Source of the DNA: Streptomyces sp. NBC_00523
GTDB lineage: Bacteria; Actinomycetota; Actinomycetes; Streptomycetales; Streptomycetaceae
NCBI RefSeq assembly: GCF_036346615.1
Contig: NZ_CP107836.1
Coordinates: 5,642,001 to 5,706,000 of the forward strand
Direction of reading: 5' to 3'
Length of the DNA stretch: 64,000 nt
Below the pieces are notes generated by a model. The model was not told the origin of the DNA. It saw nothing but the letters and a program-made list of their open reading frames with translations, and made no database searches. Shown piece by piece: positions 26,151 to 35,069 of the stretch. Numbering within the stretch: position 1 is the stretch's first letter; every line of letters begins with the position of its first letter. A program made the translations under genes and the position numbers.

Positions 26151-26345
26151 ATGGCGATGACACTCCGGCTCCCCGACGACCTGGACGCGGCGCTCACCGA
26201 GCGTGCTCGTCGGGAGGGGCGCAGCAAGCAGGAAATTGCCATTGAGGCCATCCGTGAGGCCCAGAGCCGGGCCGAGCTGAAGGTTGACGACGTTCTGGCC
26301 GAGCTCATGGACAGCGACGCGGAGATCCTGGACTACCTGAAGTGA
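26151..26345 (+). CDS. Ribbon-helix-helix antitoxin
   Basis: This 64-residue protein opens MAMTLRLPDDLDAALTERAR, a typical ribbon-helix-helix DNA-binding N-terminus (beta strand TLRLP, then two helices). The acidic C-terminus (DVLAELMDSDAEILDYL) would bind and neutralise the toxin. Its stop overlaps the toxin GTG (GTGA), the coupling usual for type II systems. The operator palindrome immediately upstream is its likely target. Confidence 0.85.
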   Translation: MAMTLRLPDDLDAALTERARREGRSKQEIAIEAIREAQSRAELKVDDVLAELMDSDAEILDYLK

Positions 26346-26734
26346 CGGACGTCCGGTATGTCCAGATCGACGAGATCCTGGCCATCGCACGCACGGTCAA
26401 CGGTACCGAGCACAGCGTGCGTGACATGGGTCTTCTGGTGTCGGCGATCGAGCGGCCCCGGACGAACGTGTTCGGGGCCGAGCTGTATCCCGCGCTGCAC
26501 GAGAAAGCTGCGGCACTACTGCACTCCGTCGCCCGCAATCACGCGCTGATCGACGGCAACAAGCGCACCGCCTGGCTCGCCATGCGTGTCTTTCTGCGGT
26601 TCAACGGCGTCAGCGCGAGTACCGTTCCGCCGCCCGTTTCCGTGGCCGGGCCGTTCGTCGAGGAAGTCGCGCAGGACAACGTCGATGTACCGACGATTGC
26701 CAAGCGCCTCGCGACCTGGTTTCCCGTTTCCTGA
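26342..26734 (+). CDS. Doc-type Fic-fold toxin
   Basis: This 130-residue protein has the Doc/Fic active-site loop as HALIDGNKRTAW, with H67, D71, G72, N73 and K74. The lysine after GN, where AMP-transferring Fic enzymes have GNGR, marks the Doc branch. Doc of phage P1 phosphorylates EF-Tu and arrests translation. The protein is of normal Doc length and looks intact. It is coupled to the upstream antitoxin, and a terminator lies shortly after it. Confidence 0.85.
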   Translation: MTDVRYVQIDEILAIARTVNGTEHSVRDMGLLVSAIERPRTNVFGAELYPALHEKAAALLHSVARNHALIDGNKRTAWLAMRVFLRFNGVSASTVPPPVSVAGPFVEEVAQDNVDVPTIAKRLATWFPVS

Positions 26735-26755
26735 CGTTCGACCGGCAAAAGGGAA

Positions 26756-26794
26756 CCGCCGGGGAGCGGCAGACGTGCTGTCGCTCCCCGGCGG
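26756..26794. terminator. Bidirectional hairpin terminator
   Basis: A 13-bp GC-rich stem (CCGCCGGGGAGCG and complement) with a 13-nt loop lies between the toxin gene and the convergent GH16 remnant. Its position just past the glycosidase stop suggests it was that gene's native terminator. Confidence 0.75.
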
Positions 26795-26812
26795 TGACTT
26801 CGCTTCGCCGGA

Positions 26813-27100
26813 TCAGTACTTGGTGTACTTCATCCAGTCGTAGCGGGCGGTCAGCGGCGTGCCCGGGTAGTTGAACGGGCCGAGCCAGCTGTCGACCCCG
26901 GTGCCGGGCCACAGGTTGGTCATGATGCGCATCGGGTGGGTGGGGAGTGCGCCGCGCGAGCCGTCCTCCTGGTGGACGAGTTTGCCGTCCACGAACCAGT
27001 TGATGGTTCCCTGGTTCCACCACTCGATGGCGTAGTCGTGGTACCCGGCGGAGGCGTCGAACCCGAGGTTGATGACGGTCTCGTGGCCGCGGCCCCGGCC
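26813..27100 (-). pseudogene. GH16 glycoside hydrolase, 3' remnant
   Basis: The minus strand reads about 95 codons ending in TGA at 26813-26815. They include GHETVINLGFDASAGYHDYAIE, cut here to its core HDYAIEWWNQGTINWFVDGK, then MRIMTNLWPGTG and a final YDWMKYTKY. This is the C-terminal half of a GH16 beta-glucanase (laminarinase/lichenase type). The catalytic ExDxxE segment and the signal peptide are missing. The remnant runs straight into the stop of the P450 gene in the same frame, so it is a deletion junction rather than an independent gene. Confidence 0.8.
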
Positions 27101-28345
27101 TCAGCCCCGCAGCCGTACCGGTAGCTTCCGCACGCTGTTGCCCACGAACGAGCGGACGCGGGGGAGCTCCGGCTCCGGGGCGGCGAGGTCCAGGGCCGGG
27201 AAGCGGGTGAAGAGCTGTTCCAGGGCTGTGGTGGCTTCCAGACGGGCCAGGGGGGTGCCCAGGCAGTAGTGGGGGCCGTGGCCCAGGGAGAGGTGGCGGG
27301 GTCCGGTGCGGGTGAGGTCGAAGGCGGCCGCGTCCGGGCCGTGGGCCCGCGGGTCGCGCCCGGCCGCCGAGTACCCCGCGAGGACCGGGGTGCCCCGGGG
27401 GATCAGGGTGCCGTCGAGGGTCAGGTCGCGGGTCGGGTAGCGGAAGGGGAAATAGCTGACCGGGCTGTCCCAGCGCAGGGTTTCCTCCACCACGTCCGAC
27501 CAGGTGGCCCCGCCGGAGAGGACCAGGTCGAGCTGGTCCCGGTGGGCGCACAGGGCACGTACGGCGTTGGTGATCAGGTTCATCGTCGTCTCGTGGCCCG
27601 CGATGACGGTCAGCATCAGGGTGCCGATGAGCTCGTGCGGGCTGAACCGGTCGCCGTCCTCCTCGCGGGCGGCGATCATCGCGCTGGTGAGGTCGTCCCC
27701 CGGATCGGCCGCCCGGGCCGCCGCGACCGCGCTCAGGATCTCCAGCATCTCGCGGTTGGCCGCCATGGCCTCGGCCGGTCCGATGTCCGTGGCCACGATC
27801 TGACTGGAGAGGGCGTGGAGCCGGTCGTGGTGGACCTCGTCCACGCCGAGCAGTTCGCAGATGACGCCCATCGGGAGCGGCAGCGCGAAGCGGGTGCGCA
27901 GATCGGCCACCCCGTTCCCGTCGGCGGCCGCCTCCAGGCCGTCCAGCAGACGGCTCGTCAGCTCGGCCACGGAGGGGCGCAGTTCCTCGACCCTGCGGGC
28001 GGTGAAAGCCCGGCCCATCAGCGCGCGCAGCCGCCGGTGGTCGTCGTCGTCCGCGGTCGTCATGCCCTGCACCGTGGCGAACGTCTTCAAGGGCCAGCCG
28101 TCGGGTACCTCCCCGGCCCGGAGCGCCGCGAAGTGCCGTGCGTCCTTGGCGACGTCGGGGTGCGCGAGGAATTCCTTCAGTGCCTCGTGGCCCAGCACCG
28201 CCATCCCCCGCACCTCGCCGGGAAGGACCACCGGGACGACCGAACCCCAGTGCAGCAGGCGGGCGTTGACCGCGTGCGGACAGCCTCCGGCCGGATCCAT
28301 GCGGTGCGGAGGGCCGGCCGCGGGGTTCACCGGTGACGTGTTCAA
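27101..28345 (-). CDS. Cytochrome P450
   Basis: This 414-residue bacterial class I P450 has I-helix IAGHETTMN, K-helix EETLRWDSP (intact ExxR) and haem loop LGHGPHYCLGTPLARLE with the axial cysteine. The N-terminus MNTSPVNPAAGPP is soluble. Redox partners are not encoded nearby and the substrate is unknown. It may belong to the broad CYP105/CYP107 group, but I cannot assign a family. Its 3' end abuts the remnant of a lost GH16 gene. Confidence 0.93.
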   Translation of the reverse strand: MNTSPVNPAAGPPHRMDPAGGCPHAVNARLLHWGSVVPVVLPGEVRGMAVLGHEALKEFLAHPDVAKDARHFAALRAGEVPDGWPLKTFATVQGMTTADDDDHRRLRALMGRAFTARRVEELRPSVAELTSRLLDGLEAAADGNGVADLRTRFALPLPMGVICELLGVDEVHHDRLHALSSQIVATDIGPAEAMAANREMLEILSAVAAARAADPGDDLTSAMIAAREEDGDRFSPHELIGTLMLTVIAGHETTMNLITNAVRALCAHRDQLDLVLSGGATWSDVVEETLRWDSPVSYFPFRYPTRDLTLDGTLIPRGTPVLAGYSAAGRDPRAHGPDAAAFDLTRTGPRHLSLGHGPHYCLGTPLARLEATTALEQLFTRFPALDLAAPEPELPRVRSFVGNSVRKLPVRLRG

Positions 28346-28427
28346 CGGGGCTCCAGGTCTGCGGAGGGACGGCGTACGGGCGGGCCAGTGTGGCCAGCGC
28401 CGACGCCCGTGCGCAAGGGCCCCGGCT

Positions 28428-31400
28428 TCAGCGGCCGCCGCCGCGCAGGCGGATGTCCTGGGTCCAGGCGTTCGAGCGTCCGGAAGCGGTCGTCTTGCAC
28501 GCGGTGGCGTAGCAGCGCCAGAACCAGTTGCCGTTCTTCCGGCGCCGGATCTCGATCTCCGTTCCTCCGCACCGGCCGCACTTCGGCGGGCGGGCGAAGA
28601 CCTTCGCGTGTTCGTGCGCGAGCAGCTTCCGGGCGAAGTACGCGCCGCGCATCGTCACCATCACCTCCCGGGTCCAGCTCTGGGAGAGGGCGTTCAGGCT
28701 GCCGAGCAGCACGGTCTGCTCGTCGAAGACCGCGATCTTCTGGTGCATGACGTTCATCGGGACCACGGTGTGGGCCACGGCGCGGAGATCGGCGATCAGG
28801 GCCTGGTTCGCGGGCTTGCGCTGCAGGGTGTCGGTGTCGTCGCGGATGAAGACCGTGATCCGTACGCCCCGGCCGGACGCGGCCGCGAGGGCGGGAAGCA
28901 GGGAACGGAGCCGCCTGGCGACCCACGGGGCCCACAGCCACAGGGAGTGCCGGGCGCGGTTGATCTCCTCGGCGAAGGTGTCGAAGAACGTCGTCTCGTC
29001 GTGGACGTCGGCCACCTCCACGTGCCGGCCCAGGACCTCCGCCAGAGCCGTGCCGAACGCGCCGCGGAACGGGACCGGGGCCGACGGCGGGGCGATGAGG
29101 TGCTTGGCCTTGAGGACCCGGACGCCGGGGGTGCCGATCAGCGCGGCGAGCCGGGCCAGGGCCGTTCCGGGCTTGGCGTTCCGGACGCGGGCGCCGCCCG
29201 CGACGACGTACAGCCGGGTCTTCGTCCTGGTCACCGCCACGTTGAACAGGCGCAGGCCGTTGCGCTGCCAGGCGTCGGCCCCCGGCTGCCGGTGAGCGAG
29301 GGCCATCCACAGCTCCCGGCTGTCGCCGCTGCCCTCCACCGTGTCGAAGACGACGATGTCGAACTCCCTGCCCTGGAACCGGTGGGCCGTGCCGACCTCC
29401 GCGAGCGGGTGCCCCGCGTTCTCGACGTCGCGCAGCGCCTCCAGGGTGGCCTCGGCCTGGACTCCGTACGGCGTGACGATGCCCGCCTCCTCGCCCTGCT
29501 CGCGGTGGAGCTCCACGAGGGCGCGGGCGATGAGCGATCCGGCGGGCCACCACCCCTTGCGGCTGCCGGTCAGATGGGCGCGTGCCAGCTCGTCCAGGCC
29601 GTCGGTGTCGATGAGGACGATCTCGGGGTCGTTCTCCGGCCGCTTCCGCCGCACCTGGGGGCCGCCCGTCAGGACCCCGCCGTACGCGAGGTCGTTGGCC
29701 AGGCGCATGACGGCGGGGCCGAACCGGTGCTGCTGGGTGAGCGTGACGCACGAGGGGTGCGCCTCGGCGTCCGCCGGTTCATGGATGCCGCAGTGCTGGA
29801 AGACGTCCGGGTGCAGCCACCGCTTGATGTCCGGACGTTCGTTGTTGCCGAGGGCCGGCGGGACCACCGGTCCGAGCTGCATGAAGTCCCCGAGCAGGAC
29901 GGCCGCCCGGTCCGCCTTGCCGGTGGCGAGCAGGACCTCGGGCAGCGTCGCGGCACCCGCCTCGTCCACGAGGACCACGTCGTACGGCCCTTCCAGGACC
30001 GTCCGGTTGGTGCGGAACCGGGCCAGGGTCGTGGCGACGAGCTTGGCGGACTTGATGATCTCGCCCTGGGCATTGCGGGCGAGCCGGTCGTACTCCTCCT
30101 GCGCCAGCTTGTACCGCCTCTCCAGCTCCGGGCGGCGGGTGCGGTCGGCTGCCGCCTCGGGACGCAGCCGCTCGGCCCGGTCGTGGAGGGCGGGCAGGCC
30201 CTGTTCGGCGGCCTGTACGGTCAGCTCGCGGGCCTCCCGGGCGCGCGCCGCGGTCTTGGAGGCGCGGATGGCGTCCTGCTCCAGGGCGAGCGTCCGCGCT
30301 TCGGCCGCCCGGACCTCGGCCCTGAGCGACGCGGCGTCGGCTTCGAGCCGGGCGATCTGTTCCCGGGTGAGCGGGATCGCCTCGGTCACCGCGTCGATCC
30401 GGGCGTGGATGCGGGCGGTGCGCGCGGCGGCGGTGGCACGGGCCTCCTGCGCCGCCGTGCGGGCGCCGGTGGCCGCCTGCCGGGCGTTCGCCAGTTCGTC
30501 CTGAAGGTCCAGGATCGCGTCGCGCTGCTTCCACCTGCCGACGATGCCCTTGGCCGTGAGGTCCTTCAGCCTCAGCTCCAGCGCGCGGCGGTGATCGTCC
30601 GCCAGCAGCGCGTCGGCCTCCTTGTTCTCCGCGGCCTCGCGTACGCGGATGATCTCCTCGGCGAGCTGGTCGGCCTCGGCCCAGCGGGCCTTCGCCGCCT
30701 CGGCGGCCTCAAGGCGCGCGCGGGCCGTGCCGATGGCGTCGGCGAGGCGTTCCAGGTGGTGGACGGCCTCGACAAGGCGTTCCTCGGCCGCCATGGCCCG
30801 GTCCCGCGTCGCCGCCACGTCCTGCCCGGGTGTCCGTACGAACTTCAGCGCCTCGAAGTACGCCGGGGCGTCGAAGCCCTGGAGGCGGCTTTCCAGCGCC
30901 TCCAGCTGCCGGGCCCGCTCCCCGACGGCGACGAGCGCCGCCTCCAGCTCCGTACGCCGGCCCGCCGCCTCGGCCAGCCTGGCCCTGACCATCAGGGGCA
31001 GCGAGACGGACGGGTCGTCGGCCACCTCGCGCAGATGCGGCGGCCCGACCCGGACGATGTCACCGGACCGGTGGCGCTTCTCGCGTACGACGCCCAGCAG
31101 GGCGTTGTCCACGGCGATGTTCGTCGCCGACACCAGCAGCACACGCCTGCCCTGGGCGATCAGGTCGCCGATGGCCCGTTTGAGGACGGTGGTCTTCCCG
31201 GTGCCGGGCGGCCCCCACACCAGGTGGACGCCTTCGCCGAGGCAGGCCCGGTAGGCGTCCGTCTGCGCGGGGTGGAAGCCCGGCGGTTCGACGGTGTGGG
31301 CCGAGGAGCCGCCGATCGTCGCGGTCGCCAGGGCTGTGGCGAGGGGATGCTCGCCCAGCGCCGTGATGCCGTCGCGCAGCGCCTCGATCAGGAAGGTGGG

Positions 31401-31721
31401 CGGCTGCTTGAGCATCCAGAGGTGAGGGTCGGTGACCTCGGCGAACTCCGGTACCCGCAGGGTGAGCAGGGAGCCGTTCTGGACGGCCTCGGAGGCGGCG
31501 AAGCCCTTGGTCTCGATGCCGTCGTCGTCCGGTCCGGCCAGCCTCAGGGCGTCCAGCTGGTCCGGTCCGATGTCGGAGCCGCGCAGGTCGACCACGTAGC
31601 AGCCCGGGTCACCGGTGGGGGCCGCCCGTCCCACGAGCTGCCAGCGTGGCTGCCGGCCGGCGCCTCCCTCGACGGCGATCCACTCGCCGAGCGCCGAGGC
31701 GATCTCCTCGCGCCACCCCAC
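28428..31721 (-). CDS. SF1 (Upf1/Dna2-like) helicase fused to PLD-like nuclease and zinc ribbon
   Basis: This protein of about 1097 residues opens with a 150-residue N-terminal domain of no recognised family. Helicase motif I GPPGTGKTT (about residue 171) follows, then motif Ia SATNIAVDN, a long helical coiled-coil insertion (about 240-560), the Walker B-like VLVDEAGAATLPE, motif III/IV parts (GDFMQLGP, TQQHRFGPAVMRL) and motif V/VI HRFQGREFDIVVFD and NVAVTRTK. The C-terminus carries a phospholipase-D HKD motif, HQKIAVFDEQTVLLGSLN (about 993), and a four-cysteine zinc ribbon (CGRC, about 1048, with a later CYATAC). A GTG at 31796 would add 25 residues; GTG 31721 has GGGGGG upstream and a better N-terminus. 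It is a lone gene in the accessory zone. Confidence 0.88.
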   Translation of the reverse strand: MGWREEIASALGEWIAVEGGAGRQPRWQLVGRAAPTGDPGCYVVDLRGSDIGPDQLDALRLAGPDDDGIETKGFAASEAVQNGSLLTLRVPEFAEVTDPHLWMLKQPPTFLIEALRDGITALGEHPLATALATATIGGSSAHTVEPPGFHPAQTDAYRACLGEGVHLVWGPPGTGKTTVLKRAIGDLIAQGRRVLLVSATNIAVDNALLGVVREKRHRSGDIVRVGPPHLREVADDPSVSLPLMVRARLAEAAGRRTELEAALVAVGERARQLEALESRLQGFDAPAYFEALKFVRTPGQDVAATRDRAMAAEERLVEAVHHLERLADAIGTARARLEAAEAAKARWAEADQLAEEIIRVREAAENKEADALLADDHRRALELRLKDLTAKGIVGRWKQRDAILDLQDELANARQAATGARTAAQEARATAAARTARIHARIDAVTEAIPLTREQIARLEADAASLRAEVRAAEARTLALEQDAIRASKTAARAREARELTVQAAEQGLPALHDRAERLRPEAAADRTRRPELERRYKLAQEEYDRLARNAQGEIIKSAKLVATTLARFRTNRTVLEGPYDVVLVDEAGAATLPEVLLATGKADRAAVLLGDFMQLGPVVPPALGNNERPDIKRWLHPDVFQHCGIHEPADAEAHPSCVTLTQQHRFGPAVMRLANDLAYGGVLTGGPQVRRKRPENDPEIVLIDTDGLDELARAHLTGSRKGWWPAGSLIARALVELHREQGEEAGIVTPYGVQAEATLEALRDVENAGHPLAEVGTAHRFQGREFDIVVFDTVEGSGDSRELWMALAHRQPGADAWQRNGLRLFNVAVTRTKTRLYVVAGGARVRNAKPGTALARLAALIGTPGVRVLKAKHLIAPPSAPVPFRGAFGTALAEVLGRHVEVADVHDETTFFDTFAEEINRARHSLWLWAPWVARRLRSLLPALAAASGRGVRITVFIRDDTDTLQRKPANQALIADLRAVAHTVVPMNVMHQKIAVFDEQTVLLGSLNALSQSWTREVMVTMRGAYFARKLLAHEHAKVFARPPKCGRCGGTEIEIRRRKNGNWFWRCYATACKTTASGRSNAWTQDIRLRGGGR

Positions 31722-31846
31722 TGCCGCCCCCCGGTCCGTGCCGCCCGGCCCCCTGCCGGTCGCTCCGCCGCACCCTACCCACCTGGTCGTTTTCACATGA
31801 GGTGAAGGGCGATGACTGGCGGGATTCCATGGGCCAGGCCGGGCGC

Positions 31847-34681
31847 TCAGTCCCGGCGGTCACCCCGCAACGCCTCCGCGATCACCTGCACCAGATGGCG
31901 GCTCTCCAAGCCCGCCAGGTCCTGGACCTGTGTGCGGCAGGAGTAGCCGTCCGCGAGGATGCGGCGGTCCGGGGCGGCGGTCGCCCGGGCGAGGATGCCG
32001 TCCTGGGCGATCTTTTCGGAGACCTCGTAGTGGCCTTTCTCCATGCCGAAGTTTCCGGCCAGGCCGCAGCAGCCCGCGGAGACTTCGACGTCGCAGCCCA
32101 TGGACCGGAGCAGCGAGCGGTCCGCCTCGTAGCCCATGACCGCGTAGTGGTGGCAGTGGGGCTGGACCAGGAGGTGTTCCGCTGCCTTCGGGGGCGTCCA
32201 GTCGATCGAGGTGAGGAATTCCGCCACCGTGCGGACCGCGCCCGCGAGTTCCGCCGCCCCGGGCTCGTCCGGCAGGAGCTCCACCAGGTCCGAACGGAGC
32301 GTCGCCGTGCAGCTCGGCTCGATGCCGATCACCGTCCGGCCGGCCCGGACGTGGGGGAGGAGCAGGTCCACCGTGGCGCGGAGCTTCGCCTTGGCGGCGG
32401 TCAGCTGGCCCGTGGAGATCAGGGTCAGCCCGCAGCAGGCACCCGGGGCGGCGATCTCCACGTCGCAGCCGGCCGCCGTCAGCACCTCCACGGCGTCGCG
32501 CGGGATGTCCGGGGCGAGCGCGTCCGAGAAGGAGTCGACCCAGAGCAGCACCTTCGGGCCGTCCGCCCTCGAAGCGGCGGCCCCGCTCCACCGGAACGGC
32601 CTCGCCGGGAGCGGCGGCAGCGAGCGGCGGTAGTCCGCGCCCATCAGGGTCATCATCGTCCGCCGCAGCGCCGGCACCCGTCCGGCCAGGTTGACCAGCG
32701 GGGCCACCGGCGCGAGCAGGCGCAGCCACTGAGGGAGCCGTCCCAGGGTGTAGTGGCTCAGCGGGCGGCGGCGGCCCTTGTACGTCTGGTGCAGGGCCTC
32801 CGACTTGAAGGTGGCCATGTCGATTCCGGTCGGGCAGTCGTTGGCGCACGCCTTGCAGCTCAGGCACAGGTCCAGCGCCTCATGGACCTCCGGGGAGCTC
32901 CACCCCTCCGAGACGAAGCCGCCGTTCAGCATCTCCTGGAGCGCCCGCGCCCGGCCCCGCGTCGAGTCCTTCTCGTCGCGGGTGGCCGTGTACGAGGGGC
33001 ACATGAAGCCGCCCTGGCCGCGCAGGTCCGCCCGGCACTTGCCCACCCCGACGCACCGGTGCACGGCGTCCGTGACGTCCCCGCCGTCGTGTGCGAAGGC
33101 GAAACCGTCGTTCGCCCGCAGCCTCCGCGCCCCGGGCCTCCGGAGGTCCGCGTCCAGGGGTGCGGGGCGGACCACGACACCGGGGTTCATGACGTCGTCC
33201 GGGTCCAGCAGGGCCTTGAACGCCTCCATCGCGCGCAGCGCCTCGGGGCCGTACATCGTCGGCAGCAGCTCGGAGCGGGCGCGGCCGTCGCCGTGCTCGC
33301 CGGACAGCGATCCGCCGTGCTCGGCGGCCAGGGCGGCGGCGCGTTCCAGGAAGTCGCGCATCGGCGCGCCCCCGGCGTCGAGCGGGAAGTCGATACGGGC
33401 ATGGACGCACCCGTCGCCGAAGTGGCCGTAGGCCAGGCCGGACAGGCCCTTCTCGGCCATCAGCGCCTGGAGCCCGCGCAGATAGTCCCCGAGCCGTTCC
33501 GGCGGCACGGCGGAGTCCTCCCAGCCCGGCCACGCCTGCTTGCCCTCGGCGGTGCGGCCGGCCAGACCGGCGCCGTCGGCGCGGATCTGCCAGAGCCGGG
33601 TCGCCTCGGGGCCCGCCGGCAGGACGACACCGTCGGCGGCGTGCGAGGCCGCGACGAGCGCCCGCGCCGCCTCGACCGCCTCCGCCGAGGTCGCCCCGCC
33701 GACCTCCGCGATCAGCCAGCCGCCGCCCTCGGGCAGGGTGGGGACGGCCGCGTCGCCGTGCGCCCGGCGGACCACGTCCACGAGCTGCGCGTCCAGGCCC
33801 TCCAGCGCGAGCGGGCGGAACGGCAGCAGGTGCGGCACGTCGTCGGCGGCCGTCGCCATGTCCGCGTAACCGAGGACGGCGAGCGCCGGAGCGGGTGCCT
33901 GCGGGACGAGCCGGACCGTCGCTTCGAGGAGGACGCCGCAGCTGCCCTCCGTGCCGGTCAGCGCGGCCGCGAGGTTGCGCCCGTTCTCCGGCAGCAGGTG
34001 TTCCAGCGAGTAGCCGGAGATCTGCCGCCCGAAGCGCCCGAAGTCGGTCCGCAGCACGGGCAGATGCTCCGTGACGAACGCGTCGAGCCCCGGCACCGCG
34101 TTCAGCGCGTCAGGCCCCGAGCCTGCCGTGATCACCTCGCCGCTTCCCGTCAGCCAGGTCATCGACACCACGTTGTCGGCCGTACGCCCGTACGAGAGGC
34201 CGTGCGGGCCGCACGCGTTGTTGCCGATCATCCCGCCGACCGTGCAGCGGTTGGCCGTCGAGGGGTCGGGGCCGAACCGCAAGCCGTGCGGCAGGGCCTC
34301 CTTCTGAAGGTCGCTCAGGACCGCGCCCGGCTCGACCACGGCCGTCGAGGAAGCGGGGTCGACCGACAGCACGCGGTTCATCGAGCGCGAGAAGTCGATC
34401 ACCAGGCCCGGCCCCACCGCGTTCCCGGCGCACGAGGTACCGCCGCCCCTGACGGTGACCGGGACCCGGTGTTCCCGCGCGATGCCGACCGCGGTGATCA
34501 CGTCCTGCTTCGACCGGGGCATGAGCACCGCCCCCGGAACGATCCGGTAGTTCGACGCGTCGGTCGAGTAGACCGCCCGGGTCGTCGCCGCGGCGTCGAC
34601 ACGATCGCCCAGCTTCCCGCGCAGGGCGTCCAGAAACGCCTCGGTGAGGGGGATCGGGGCGTCTGACATGGTCGCGTCCAT
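31847..34681 (-). CDS. FAD-binding and iron-sulfur oxidoreductase (D-lactate dehydrogenase-like)
   Basis: This 944-residue protein fuses a GlcD-like half and a GlcF-like half. The FAD_binding_4 domain (about 40-215) includes TVRGGGTSCAGNAVG and GGMIGNNACGPHG. The FAD-linked oxidase C domain follows (to about 480). Two iron-sulfur motifs (CVGVGKCRAD and CLSCKACANDCPTG, around 540 and 620) and two CCG-type motifs (CCGLTL, CCGLAGNFG) make up the rest. Such enzymes oxidise D-lactate or another 2-hydroxy acid and pass electrons to the quinone pool. An ATG 12 bp inside (MSDAP) is an alternative start. Confidence 0.92.
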   Translation of the reverse strand: MDATMSDAPIPLTEAFLDALRGKLGDRVDAAATTRAVYSTDASNYRIVPGAVLMPRSKQDVITAVGIAREHRVPVTVRGGGTSCAGNAVGPGLVIDFSRSMNRVLSVDPASSTAVVEPGAVLSDLQKEALPHGLRFGPDPSTANRCTVGGMIGNNACGPHGLSYGRTADNVVSMTWLTGSGEVITAGSGPDALNAVPGLDAFVTEHLPVLRTDFGRFGRQISGYSLEHLLPENGRNLAAALTGTEGSCGVLLEATVRLVPQAPAPALAVLGYADMATAADDVPHLLPFRPLALEGLDAQLVDVVRRAHGDAAVPTLPEGGGWLIAEVGGATSAEAVEAARALVAASHAADGVVLPAGPEATRLWQIRADGAGLAGRTAEGKQAWPGWEDSAVPPERLGDYLRGLQALMAEKGLSGLAYGHFGDGCVHARIDFPLDAGGAPMRDFLERAAALAAEHGGSLSGEHGDGRARSELLPTMYGPEALRAMEAFKALLDPDDVMNPGVVVRPAPLDADLRRPGARRLRANDGFAFAHDGGDVTDAVHRCVGVGKCRADLRGQGGFMCPSYTATRDEKDSTRGRARALQEMLNGGFVSEGWSSPEVHEALDLCLSCKACANDCPTGIDMATFKSEALHQTYKGRRRPLSHYTLGRLPQWLRLLAPVAPLVNLAGRVPALRRTMMTLMGADYRRSLPPLPARPFRWSGAAASRADGPKVLLWVDSFSDALAPDIPRDAVEVLTAAGCDVEIAAPGACCGLTLISTGQLTAAKAKLRATVDLLLPHVRAGRTVIGIEPSCTATLRSDLVELLPDEPGAAELAGAVRTVAEFLTSIDWTPPKAAEHLLVQPHCHHYAVMGYEADRSLLRSMGCDVEVSAGCCGLAGNFGMEKGHYEVSEKIAQDGILARATAAPDRRILADGYSCRTQVQDLAGLESRHLVQVIAEALRGDRRD

Positions 34682-35069
34682 CGGGTGCTGCTCCTGGGGG
34701 CGTCGGTTCTGGTGGTGCGGGCACGATCCCGCCGTGCCGCAGGCGTAAGCGCGGTTACGTCATCCTCAACGCAGGACCAGCTTCCGGGGGACGTCACTCG
34801 CCGCGGCCCGCAGCCGTCCCGCGTCCAGCCCCTCCGCGGCCGGCGCGGCGATGAGCTGTTCGAGGGCGGCGGACGGCTCCGGGCTGTCCGGCTGTCCGAC
34901 TGCCCGGCGTCCGAGGCCAGCACCAGACGCGGCCCCGCCGCCCTCTCGGGGAAGCAGGCGTTCCCCGCCAACGGCTGAAGTGGCGGTGACCAGCCGTGTA
35001 ATGGCCGAGTAACGGCGGGTTCCTAGGTTGCGCGCACCCCGTATGTACCGTCACTCGGAGGAGTGCTCG
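34682..35069. other. Divergent intergenic region before the subtilase gene
   Basis: These 388 bp separate the minus-strand oxidoreductase from the plus-strand protease. A TAGGTT box at 35024-35029 could be a -10 for the protease gene, without a clear -35. No gene is supported here. Confidence 0.4.

Noticed and set aside
27269..31805. Very long plus-strand frames opposite the P450 and helicase genes
   Set aside because: Composition of antisense shadows. All motifs lie on the minus strand.
34685..34978. 97-codon frame in the gap before the subtilase
   Set aside because: Arginine-rich, no recognisable domain and no convincing start signal.
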